Positions 1 to 12,000 of a stretch of 64,000 bases of DNA are shown here, in pieces. A program made the position numbers and the translations under genes. The notes beneath the pieces were generated by a model. The model ran no database searches. It saw only the letters and a program-made list of their open reading frames with translations, and was not told where the DNA came from. This DNA is from Bryoerythrophyllum caledonicum. Taxonomy: Eukaryota; Streptophyta; Bryopsida; Pottiales; Pottiaceae. Every line of letters starts with the position of its first letter. Within the stretch, counting starts at the first letter, position 1. The stretch is taken from positions 4,686,168-4,750,167 of the forward strand of contig OZ020522.1 of NCBI GenBank assembly GCA_963971425.1. The letters are read 5' to 3'.

Positions 1-781
1 GTTCAGGCTGCATGGCTCCCTTGGCAACAAGCTCTCTCCAAAAGTAGCGAAGCACTGCCCTCTTCATCGATCTCTCACACTCGGGCTGCGTTAGAAACTC
101 CTCGGTCTTCGTGAACCCAATCTTCTTCCCCACATGGGCAGAAAACGCTTTGTCCCACAGCCTGATGCACCACGATTCGATCCATGCTCCAATCCCTTTC
201 ACGGGATTGGGAAGCCCTTCCGTCTGGATGACAAGATTGTCCTCCTGGACAATCTCCGCAAATTTCTTCTCACATTCGTCTTCCAGCTGAAACCAACCAA
301 ACAACAAGTTAGACATAGAAAATATTAGCAATGAAAATCTACATTAACTAAAATGCCATGATATGGAAAACTTACCCCAGCCCAGAAGGCAGCTCTATCG
401 ATCCACCCTCGAAGACTTGTGTCTGAAGCTGGAGATTTTGGGAAGTGATACTCCTCCCTGCTCAACTTGCTCATGTTCCACCACTTACACCAGCGTGCCT
501 TGAACTTTGATGGCACCTTCGCGGTACAAAAGAGTTGTAACTTCTCCGATGTCATCTCCGGCTTGAACTGGTAAATGTCAAAATGACGCAACACCTAAAC
601 AAAAGACCCACAAAATTTGTGTCAATTTGGTATACATTCAAACTAATTTGGAAATAAAAAATATGAGAAACAATGAATAGGACTGTGGACAGTAAGAAAA
701 CTTAAAAGATCAAACCTCTTTGAAGAAGTCTTCGCCATTAACCGGATTGGCAACTGCCAATAGTCGATTGAAACTGGTTTG
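1..781 (-). CDS. ParB/DNA-methyltransferase cargo gene of element A, middle exons (continues beyond window)
   Basis: Three exons are readable on the minus strand: 781-716, 594-376 and 286 to the window edge, separated by GT-AG introns with matching phase. The protein contains the block KFKARWCKWWNMSKLSREEY, which aligns with AMKVKWLERWNMKPS in the element B gene, and a later segment (GAWIESWCIRLWDKAFSAHV) that aligns with B's DWVEQMRIQLWEIAF. This is the centre of the protein, between the ParB-like domain and the methyltransferase domain; its own function is unknown. The reading frame continues exactly from the exon ending at 33400, on the other side of element B. The methyltransferase part would lie left of position 1. 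As it stands the gene is split by 32.6 kb of B. Confidence 0.75.
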
Positions 782-856
782 ACACGAGACGGGGAAAGCT
801 ATTTTGCGTGCCTTGAGCCGTGAGCCGTGAGCCTTTGGACGTGAGCCCAAAGCCAA
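782..856. repeat. Left target duplication and terminal inverted repeat of element B
   Basis: The duplication ACACGAGAC (782-790) is followed by GGGGAAAGCTATTTTGCG and by TTGAGCC-GTGAGCC-GTGAGCC units, with a further GTGAGCC after a short spacer. The right end (33330-33399) is the inverted counterpart. The heptamer units differ slightly between the two ends. Confidence 0.9.
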
Positions 857-1625
857 AAAGTTGGAGAAAAAAAGTAAAAGATAGTAATTTTTTATGAAGA
901 TATTTATAATTTTAGTATAAAACTTGGACCTATTACCGTGGATTAAATAACAAAAGTTTCAGTGCTTACAGTTATTTTAATAAAAATTTACGATGGAACA
1001 CTCCATATATTTTCATATAAAGAACTAAAGGTTTTAGGTTTATGGAACCTTAGGGAGAAGGAGAGGTCCGGATGTGGATGATTACGGTGAGGGAGAGGTA
1101 TGGAAAGAGACAATTAAGGAGATGCCCTTGTCTAGTTTAGGGACAATTTTGGAGAGAAATATTCTATGGTCTCGGAGAATTATTGAGAGTTCTAGACAAG
1201 GATAATAAGACAATCAGAAAGTTTAGGATGGAGAGGATTGAGGATAAGGGAAATTACGATAGGGAGACTTCATGGACACGGATAAGCAGGTAGGAGGACT
1301 GCTGGAGAGACAGACTTTGAGATTGATAGAGAGATGGAGAGTTTGGAATAGGGATAAATAGGGAGAAGAAGAATTTAGAATAGGAAGTAGGTATGGGTGG
1401 AATTTAGGGTTGAGGATTTAGGGCGTAGATGGACAAAAGAAAGTGATATAGACGAGGGCATTGGGTTTAATGTAGCGGGGAAGTATTTTCCATCATCAAA
1501 TGGTGCATGCAGGGTTTAGAGTAGTGAGGTATGTTATTTAAAACTCAAAAAACTGTGGCCCTTGTAGTCTCACAGCATTCTCATAAGTAGTAGTACAATA
1601 CAAAGTTCTGATACACTTGAGATTA
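857..1625. other. Subterminal region of B, no gene seen
   Basis: This purine-rich stretch (many GGAGAGA and GGATAAGG runs on the plus strand) lies between the terminal repeat and the transposase stop codon. It probably holds the transposase 3' untranslated region. The matching interval in element A (61930-62611) has similar length, about 0.7-0.8 kb. No convincing reading frame was seen. Confidence 0.6.
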
Positions 1626-4600
1626 CTAAGGACCATAATGTTTAAGAAGTAGAACTTGGAGAATCCGCATAATCTCGTACCAACTAAAACTAGGACTGTG
1701 GATGAAGACATCTACCTCCGGATCTAGTCCACAAACAATGTTGAGGATGTAGTATAAGTGCTTACAGTATGCCCATGCCCCACGTTTGCCAAGTGACTTC
1801 TTCAACATCTCTGTAAACGCTGAACAATCGCAACTTGGAAACTGTCCAATGGTAACCAAATACCTTGATACTTGTGAAATGGATTTGGACTCGAACGTGA
1901 CAATGCAACCCAATGCGTTAGGAGGAACCATACGAATCCTACAAATCTTACCAACAATAGACAATGCAGAAGCGCAACTGTTGAGCTGCTTAGTAGTAGG
2001 TGCATTGGCATTCCTGCGGATATTTTTACCATACCTCTTCTTAGGGTGCTCGTCAGGGTTGGGAGGAGTAGGATAGGCCTTGAGGTCCAAGGAGGCGACT
2101 TCGTCAACAAAAAGCTTTCGAGGGGAAAGCTCCACGTGTTTAGCTAGGCAAAAACCTGCATTCTCCAAGGCAAGAATCTCCTTCTTTGTGAGGTTTGTTC
2201 CCATCTTGATAGGCCACACGTCTGGTACTTGTGGCCTGGTCATTACCCACCTCCGTCTTGTGCCCTTCACACATCGCTCAATGTCGTCGTTGCAAAAGAA
2301 GAATTGCATTATCTCTTCCCTAGCCTTCCTGAAGTTATCCATGATACCAATGTACGTAGGGGCGGCGGTGGGCTTACGTTCTTGGATGATCATGGCAACG
2401 CATTTCTTATTCGTTTGCGCTTGTTGAGCAAAACATTTTTTTGCAGATCGGCTGTGGAGTCTAGCGATATGCCACTGCCTTTCATTGCAGACGGTCTCCT
2501 GAACTGCTTTGACATGCTGAATTCGAGGCGAAGAAGGTGGAGTCTTGGACGGGACGTTGTCTTCAACCTCTGGCACTGCATCCAACTCCTGGGGGCAGTC
2601 CTCCTTGGTCAGGTCCACTATTTTGCGATTACTTTGTCGTGTTCTGACCCGAGGCCGTGATACACTAATCTTATCAGGTGGGTGGGAGTCAAATTCTGAA
2701 CCTGGAGGAAGGTCAGCCTTTTGTTTTAGAGAAAGGAAGACTTCCTCACCTTCAAGGTGAGGTTCACGAGTACAGAAGGTGGCAGCGCCAGGCATGTTGG
2801 CGAGGGCCACGTGGAGAACTTTTGCATTTCCAGACCGCTCTGCTGTACGTTGGGCGGTACGTAGTCGAAGTTCTTCCTTGGTTGGTCCGGTCCCAGCCTT
2901 CTCACCCTTTAGAAATTGATAGTAAGCAACAACTTGCATGAAGGCACGTACCATGTCATCGACGGTTGCCACATACAAATCATTGCCTCTCTTGCCTGAT
3001 TGTTGCAACCACTTGTTGTGGATGGTTTCGGCAAGATTGCAGGAAGGCATCTCCGCCAACTCGGATAGGGACATATTCTGCGAAGACGACAAGATGTTAG
3101 CTCCAAATAATAATTACGTGACCTGGCGTACATGTGAACATTGTTTGGAAACTCATCCAGATGCACCACTCAAGGTTTAGGACCATGCACTCTTACAATG
3201 ACCACCTTGGAGGTGGTGTCGTTAGCAGCACCTTCATAAAAGGGTACACTGGGTATTCATGATCATAGGAAAAGAGTAAGGCTGAAAAAATATATAAAGG
3301 TGAATAACAAGTGCAGAAGACTTACAAGTTCCATAAAGCCCCCCCATTGTCTATATCGAAAATGCCAGAACGCCAGCCACAGATCAAGACGTGGGAGGCC
3401 CTCCTCTGTTGCTGCTCCTGATGATAACCACCATGATCGGATTGCAAGGTACTTTGTTTCAGCCTCTTCCATTGACTTGGAGTCCTTATATTGTTTGCAG
3501 AGTCGTTTGTGTTGATCGCGTAGGTCTGCCCTGATATCTGCCTGTGTGTGTTTTTCCAAAGATTGGACCCAATGGAAAAGGCACGTGCGTTCTCGATTGG
3601 GCATGTGGACCGTCTTGTCGCCATTCCCATAAATTATGCGCACTGCAATCCAGTTCGATTGGGCGCTGTAAGCCATGAATCCCTTAAAATTGGGATTTTC
3701 AATGCCGTGACGAGCAGCAACTGCGTTGAGATTCTTCCAGAATAGCACTTGGGCATTGGCGTCTTCGGACATCATGTCGCACACAGCAATTGTCATCACT
3801 CGACAGTACGTGGAGTCGTACACATGACATGCCATCGTAGTCCATGCCTTGTGGCGCTTGACGTGGTCAAACATCATCCACGACTCCTCCAAATCACCTC
3901 CAGGCTGCATTCGATTCACCAAGTCGACGCCACTCGCTGGTCCCAATTCTGACATCTTGAATATGAATACCTTGTCATCTTCTTTACCTTGCCCCGGAAA
4001 GCGGTTTTCCTGTACAAAGGCCCAGTTGCTCGAACCTCTGAGCTTGGTGATGCTACCCTGTTCCCCGTAACGGCGGAGGTGCCTAAAAGTAGTCACCTCA
4101 TTCCGGATACTCGGAGAGGACATCTGCTTGAATTTGTCTAGCAGTGGGACAAGTTCAACAAAACTTAGCGTCTTCTTTGTAACACCATCAGGGCAGAGAA
4201 GTAACTCTCCAAGATAGTCTTTGCTTGCCTCAAGGACAATGGACGAGCTTGTTGCGGTAGGTGTCCTCTCAACCTGCTCTACGATGCGAGTCTTGAGTAT
4301 GTGTGCTGATTCCCTGCAAATTCCCGTCCTAACCAAATGACTGTGGAATCCCAGATGGACACACGCTCGGCTCTGATGACTCTGGCCGAGGACATAGTAA
4401 ATTTTAGCGGGACACGTTTTTAAGCAAGTAGGAGGGGTCCGACATATCGAACAGACGACAGTGGAGTTAAGAGGGGGGTCACAACCAGGATCAAAGGGAG
4501 AGTCCGCGGTGCCCTCCCATTCAGTTTCATTCTTTGGAGAAGTGCGATGGATTCGACTCAGGTAGTCGCAAGTGGGATTGGTGCACTGGAGATTCCCCAA

Positions 4601-5449
4601 GCAAGAGGACATTCTAAACGTGAGGTTGTACTCGGACTTAATGTGGGACGTGATTGTCCGGGTCCAGGCATTACCGTCATAAGCTTTGTCCATCCCCTCC
4701 AGAAGTCCAGCCTTAGACGATCGCTTGTAGTTACCCAGTGAAGGAAGCTCAAAGATCCGGTCACCGTCAAAAGTAACAGGAAGGACGTTCACCTGTTCTA
4801 TTGTCATGGCAGTATAATCTAATTTACTCAATACCGACCTAGCTCTTTGACGAGTACTGAGATTTCGGAGGCATTCCACTATACTAGCAGGAGCTAGTCT
4901 AGACGGTGCAAAGGGTGGTTTCATTCAAGAAGGGCCTGCAGAAACAGAAGGAGTCGCAATCGGAATGTGTGGACTAGGCTCCGACTTTGGAAATGTGCTA
5001 CTTGGGGTACTAGGAAAGCACTCAGTGTCGGAGTCGTCACTGAGAATAAGGATGGTATCTTTATTGGGTTCAATTTTCACCTTAGACAAGAGCGGTGTCA
5101 CCTCTTCAACAGTTGAGGGTTGTCTAGGAGTCAACATTACAGATGGAGTACCGGATTCACTAATCCTTGTCCCATACACTCGGTACTCTCCTGATTTCAA
5201 CAACCACACTTCGCAATCCTCACAAATACTAGAGATCTGAGCTACAGTATGGGAAATCTTTCCACTCTCCTTATGATAAACATCCTTATCAATGTGCAAG
5301 CCTCTCTCTGCTAGCTGAAATCGTGAAGCTAGTCAACTAGACTTTACAATAGCGTATCCATCCTCAGATAGATCGAATGAGATAGGTACTTCCTGCACAT
5401 TTCCACGGATGAGTACACTCTGGCCAAGATGATCCTCAATAGTAGCCAT
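1626..5449 (-). pseudogene. MULE transposase of element B (decayed)
   Basis: Two exons are inferred: 5449-3326 and 3077-1626, with GT-AG junctions at the same place as in element A. The protein would cut and paste the element using a DDE/RNase-H fold. In order there is a Cys-rich segment (SCLGNLQCTNPTC; CSICRTPPTC), the MULE core (first acid in MMFDHVKRHKAW; CLFHW; EEAETKYLAIRSWW) and a C-terminal SWIM zinc finger (CDC near codon 1860 bp, YCKHLYYIL near 1760 bp). Signs of decay: an in-frame TGA at 5335-5333, another at 4927-4925 directly before the next ATG, and the second catalytic acid region reads FMAYSAQSNW where element A has FMADSAGANW, so Asp is replaced by Tyr. It is probably inactive. 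The start at 5449 (MATIEDHLG) was chosen by alignment with A's MASLTSHQG. Confidence 0.85.
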
Positions 5450-6049
5450 GACAATAACCGGACCACTAACACAACAAAGTTTGAAGAGGAAGAAACAAGA
5501 GAATGTGGAGGCTTATATGGGTTTCACTACGAGAGCCTGAAGGTCGAGGTAATTACGTGGTAATAAACGGAGGGGTAAAATGCATCTATTAAATAGAGCA
5601 AGAATTGATAATTGGCTCTCAGTGGCGCCATCGTGTGTTAAGTTGAGTCACGCACTCTATGTTCTTATTTTGGATCAGTAGGGAACAACGTCAGATATTT
5701 ATTAAAATTAAGAATTGGGATCCAATTTGGCGGGCTGGATGGTTTAGGAGATTACAATAAATACGATACATCTTGGACGTAAGTCCAATAAAGTGATCTA
5801 AAGACGGCTATATGTTTGAATAGGAACTATGGTTATCTAATTCAGTTAGAGGTGATGGATGCATAGTAATAGAAATCTCGCCGAGGGTTCATCATTTAAT
5901 TAGTTATGGAGGTGGCTGCGGTGGCAATATTAGTTAAGTATGGAAAATCTTGATTGCAGCTGAGTCAAATATCTTTTGGTAGTGATGTGGTTTACTGGCA
6001 GATACGTTTGCCTCGATAGGTTAAGAGGTCTCGCTAGGATGCAAATTAA
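5450..6049. promoter_or_regulatory. Divergent spacer between transposase and cargo gene of B
   Basis: About 600 bp separate the transposase start (minus) from the first proposed cargo exon (plus). In element A the corresponding spacer is about 570 bp. A shared bidirectional promoter is an inference from this arrangement. I see no convincing conserved core-promoter motif. Confidence 0.4.
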
Positions 6050-9000
6050 ATGAGTCATTGTGAGAGAATGCCAAGGAAGAAGTTTTGTTTCAGTAATAGG
6101 AAGACCATGTTGAGGAACAAAGTGATGAGAGAAAAGAAGCAGAGTGCTAGAATTGCAGAGATTGGTGAGACGGCGAAAGTGTTAGAGTTCTCCGATCATG
6201 TTGTTCAGAGTGGGAAAATGAGTGAAGAGGATAGTCAAGACCTCGAAATTATTCCCGCGATTGTCCAGGGCCTTGGACAACTGGAACATGGATCCCTTAG
6301 TAGAAGCGAGAGTCACAGAACAACACTCGAAGCAGACATGGCATCTGGAGACCCATACTCAAGGCAACCTTCTTTACAATCACGTAATGTACATGATTGT
6401 TAACCTTCTAGACATTAGTACATGTGAAGTCAATAAATGCGAAAAGATATCTAGAGACTCTGAATTACACCGTGAGAACCAGAAGTGGTAACAAGAAGTT
6501 TTTGTTCCATGTCCTAAAGTGTTTAGCTCATATTGTTTAGAAGTCAAAGAAATCCACACATTGAGAAGTTTTCATTTGCAGCTTCGAAGATATAACTTCA
6601 GCTTATAGTTTTGTGTCATTTTCAAGCTTGGAGATGTTTGCAAGTAATGTTGGCGGCTCTCTATTACATTGTGAGTTGTGTTTTTAGAAATTGAAGTGAT
6701 GGATGAATACTCTCTTTCATTGTCAGCATGTATGATTCCTCATTATGAAGTTTACAGAACTAGGCGGCTGATATAGGGTTTGGTCAAAGCTGTTGGTGGT
6801 GTTTGAGGTCGTTGTGGACAGTGGAGTAGGAAGGTTGCTCGCAGTCTTGTTTGAGGTCGTGGTTGACAGTGAAGTAGGAAGGATGCTCGCAGTCAGAGTA
6901 TATAATTGAAACAAGTTACTACTAGAAGGGTTCCGAAATTAGGTTTTCAACTTGGATCTAGGAATTGGAATTTGAACTTGTAATAGGGTTTTGAACTTGG
7001 AATTTGTTGATGTTGATTTGCAAGGGAGAGGTATGGAGGTTTAAAGGTGGGAGCTAAACTCTTGTTGTTGCCGCAGACGAAGAAGAAGAGATTCAGACGC
7101 AGCTACGGCGGAAGCGAAACTCATCACGTGCGAGGGTTACCATGGCAGGTCAGTTCATTGTTTTGCAAGACTTACTAATTTGGATTATGAATGTTTCCAC
7201 AAACATCTTAACTTCGAAGGTCTGAACTTAATGTAAAGGTCTGAACGAGGTCTTAAGAAGTTTGAAGAGGTCTGAATATAACTTAAGTCTGAACTGGGAG
7301 GTCTAGAATATCCTCTTGCAAAACTAGGAGGTCTAGACTCGTAGCTTAAGTCTGAACGAGGTCTGAAGAGGTAGTTTAAGAATGTAACTTAAGTCTGAAC
7401 GTAACTTAAGTCTGAACTAAATGTAAAGAAGGTCTAAACGAGGTCTGAAGAGGACTGAACGAGGTAGTTTAAGAAAGTTCATTAGTTACAAGTTTATGGA
7501 ATCAACCTGAACTACAGCAACAACGTTATGTTCTAGCTAGAGTTAAAAGTGTGATATTCTAGCAATCGTGGTGCAGACGAACTTCTAGCAGAAACCCTTG
7601 AATTGAATGTGTAGATGTAGGTTCACTATATATTCCTTTGTTTGGAGTTGATTCATGTTCATTTTTTGGCAAAGTACAATACTAAAGGTTATCATGCAGT
7701 TGAAGTCAGATATTGCAGTAAGATGATAAGTTTGTTATCGCAGCATCTAGGTTGTGGACAGGAAGTTAGATACACAATGTTGAAACGAGTCGATAGCACA
7801 ATGGTCTGAAACTCATGATACTGAAGTAAGATACTCATGATAAATGTCGGCAAGAAGCTTGGTAAGATACTCATGATACTCATGATAATGAATCTGCGGT
7901 GAGATACTCATGATTCAAAAAGCTAGGTTCTCGGCGATGATGGTGTAGAATGTTTTATGGTTTTTTTTTTTGCTTGAACTCTGAGCCTGGGTTGATAAGA
8001 ATCCGGAGCTCTCGAAATAATGTGTTATGGAAGAAACTTATGATACAAACTCATGAATCTTCGGTGAGATACTCATGATTCAAAAAGCTAGGTTCTCGGC
8101 AGTGATGGTGTTGAATATTTTATCGTGTTTTTTTTTGCTTGAACTCTGAGCCTGGGTTGATAAGAATCTGGAGCTCTCGAAATAATGTGTTTTGGAAGAA
8201 ACTTATGATTCAAACTCATGAATCTGCGATGAGATACTCATGATTGAAAAAGCTAGGTTCTCGGCGATGATGGTGTAGAATGTTTTATCGTGTTTTTTTT
8301 GCTTGAACTCTGAGCCTGGGTTGATAAGAATCTGGAGCTCTCGAAATAATGTGTTATGGAAGAAACTTATGATACAAACTCATGAATCTTCGGTGAGATA
8401 CTCATGATTCAAAAAGCTAGGTTCTCGGCGATGATGGTGTTGAATATTTTATCGTGTTTTTTTTTGCTTGAACTCTGAGCCTGGGTTGATAAGAATCTGG
8501 AGCTCTCGAAATAATGTGTTTTGGAAGAAACTTATGATTCAAACTCATGAATCTGCGATGAGATACTCATGATTGAAAAAGCTAGGTTCTCGGCGATGAT
8601 GGTGTAGAATGTTTTATCGTGTTTTTTTTGCTTGAACTCTGAGCCTGGGTTGATAAGAATCTGGAGCTCTCGAAATAATGTGTTATGGAAGAAACTTATG
8701 ATACAAACTCATGAATCTTCGGTGAGATACTCATGATTCAAAAAGCTAGGTTCTCGGCGATGATGGTGTAGAATGTTTTATCGTGTTTTTTTTGCTTGAA
8801 CTCTGAGCCTGGGTTGATAAGAATCTGGAGCTCTCGAAATAATGTGTTATGGAAGAAACTTATGATACAAACTCATGAATCTTTGGTGAGATACTCATGA
8901 TTCAAAAAGCTAGGTTCTCGGCGATGATGGTGTAGAATGTTTTATCGTGTTTTTTTTGCTTGAACTCTGACCCTGGGTTGATAAGAATCTGGAGCTCTCG

Positions 9001-12000
9001 AAATAATGTGTTTTGGAAGAAACTTATGATACAAACTCATGAATCTTCGATGAGATACTCATGATTCAAAAAGCTAGGTTCTCGGCGATGATAGTGTAGA
9101 ATATTTTATCGTTTTTTTTTTGCTTGAACTGTGAGCCTGGGTTGACAAGAATTTGAATGTGTTTTGAGAGAAATTGAACAAGCATGGCTTCCTTCTACGA
9201 TCGTGCAGCAAGTCAGATTTTGTAGTAGAAGTCAATTATCGTAACTGTTGAGTTGAGTCATGCAACATTGAGTTAGATTATCGTCCAGCGTCGAGTTCAA
9301 ATACAGTTACTGCTGAGTTGAGTTCAGATTGTCGTGCAATGCACTGTTGAGTTGAGTCCAGGCTACAATGATCTGAAACTGATGATACTGCATAGCTTAT
9401 GAAACTTATGAAACTTAGAGTCTAGATTAGAGTGAGAGGTCGTGGTGTTGTGGAAGACACACTCCGATTGTGGATTATGCTTCTACTCGCTAATGCGTTT
9501 TTGTTACAACTATCAGGTTGCTTTCTAAGTTCTAACATGTCTCGAAGGAGACAACGAACTTCATGAGTCCTGTCACCGACGGTGTGCTTCTGATACATCA
9601 AACCACGACTGAAATTAAGTTGTGGTTTGCCACAACTTTCACGTAAAACAGGGATGATATGCCCCTCGTTCAGAAAAATCATTAACGGAGCAGTGTATTA
9701 ATGGAGTAGTGGTTTAATGGCCGGTTTGGTGAATTGTACGAGGACACCTGTGAAGCAAGTGCCGCTGGCGGCACCTCCTTCACAGGGTCCTACCTAACAA
9801 GTTTGCAATCGGTACTGAGTAGAGTGACGTATTTTGCTTTGTCATGTTCATGAATCAATCAGTCACAAGTTAACTACTATAATTTGAAGTCCACTTTAGA
9901 AGTTGAAGTTCAAGTTACTACTATAAGTTTATGTTGTGCATCTTGAACTTTTGTAACCGTTTTTTGGATGGTCATGTGCATTTCCAACATTGTGTTCTTG
10001 TCTCTTGCTTCATGTGCAATACTGAAGATACTTCATGATACTTCTGATATTGAGAACTTATGAAATTCATGATACTTTATGATACTTCTACATGTATAAT
10101 ACTGATGATATTGCAATGAGATGAGTAGAGGCTTTTATGTAGATTATCGTGTAGCAAGTCGGATACTGCACTTGAAGTCATATACCGTAGCATCTAGCTT
10201 GTGAACTGGAATTTTGAAACGCTTAGTTGAGATGAGTCGAGGTTCAACTCATAAGTTTCAGATCATTACAGAAGTTCAAGATCATAAGTTTCAGTTCATA
10301 AATTCAAGGTCATAAGTTCAAGATGAGATGAGTAGAGGTTCAAGATCATAAGTTACAGATCATAAGTTTCAGATCACTGTTGAGACGGGCAGGTGAATTA
10401 TACGAGGACACCTGTGAAGCAAGTGCCGCTAGCGGCACCTCCTTCACGGGGTCCTCCCAAACTTGTGAGTGTTCCCTACATGCACGAAATTGGCATATTG
10501 GCACTGTTTCACTTATAATTTGTAGGCATGTTTATCAAGGCTCGTACCTTGGGTTTGCTGATTATTCAACCATCTTTCATTTCAATGTCACTTCACTTGA
10601 GATCTTTCAGGTTTTTGAATTGTCAATTAGAGAGCTGAACCACTTCATGATTAAATTCAACAACATTCATGTAGAATATTTAGGCAACCAGTGATGTATA
10701 TTTGTGATTTGATGGCAACGAATATGCATGCACTTATTCCTTCATATAATCATATCATCAATGACTATTTGTTGGTGTTTGTCCCACTGTTAAATTAATA
10801 GTTAACCCGAATGCTTTGTTGCAGACATGGAGATTGAGGGCGTGGAACGCGAAGTCGACCAAGTAGACAACGAGCAACCTCCAATTCGAGAAAATTCAGG
10901 TATCAAATGCAACTGAATTGTTGGAAGCGGTTCCGTAATCTCCACTTTTTGTTTAACCAATCTCTAGATGCAGGGATCAATCACAATAACAATGAAGACA
11001 ATGAGATCAATTTGGAGGATGAGAACGCCGATGATGATCTTCGGGAGGAAATGTCAGCCGAGGATTTGGGGAGAGAGATGGACACACTAGTATTGCAGGA
11101 ATCAGTGAACACAAGTCTTGTTCTGGAGAAGCTACGGATGAAGCCACGGAAGAAGTCCAAGATTGATATCCCATTGTGTCGAATGAAGGAAGTATTGGCG
11201 GTGAGGCCGCCCCTCTCAAACGACGTCAGCTCTTTAGGGGCTCACTTTGTGAGCACTGGGTACATGGAGGGTCATGGCGTTTTCTATGTTGCATTGCAAA
11301 ATGATCAGGGAAAGACACTTGACGTTAGCGAGGAGATTATTCTTGGATGGAGTCCATTGTGGAAGAAGAAGAATGAAGAGTTTGAGGCACAATTGCTCGC
11401 AGATGAAGACTTGATGAAGTACTCGGGTAAGATGTTCTATGTTTGGGATGGGAACCATCGTCTCAAAGCTTGGCTGGAGATCATCAATAGAGACCACGAT
11501 GATGACAGTGATTGGCATTACGCAGTGGAGTCGATTATCTTGGATGTTCCAACAGGTTCGACAGGACCTCTCGTGACTGCACTCCACCAAGTCAACTGGT
11601 AAGTTTTGATTTCTTGAAATTTTTAATTTTTTTAAATTTGTCTATTTTGTCCTCTAACTCCACCCACTCCTTATGCAGGCGGAACCAGAGGTGCCACGTA
11701 AAATCAAATCTGGTCCACAAGCTTTATAGAATTCAACGAATTGCTGGGCAACCCCTCTCTTATTTTGAGAACCTTGTGACCAAAGCTGAAATTGATGATG
11801 CGATTGCAAAACAGGATAGAACTCCAACATGGTACACGCTTACTCTTAAGGGACTTGTTGGAGTACTATATCAGGTACTATTCACCTGTAAGAACTACAT
11901 TTTATTTATTTGACAACCTTTATCAATCAAATGTTTGATCATTCTCCTTGAAAAGGCCTTGAAGAGGTAGTTGTATGCCATCAACACCTCCTGAAGGGAG

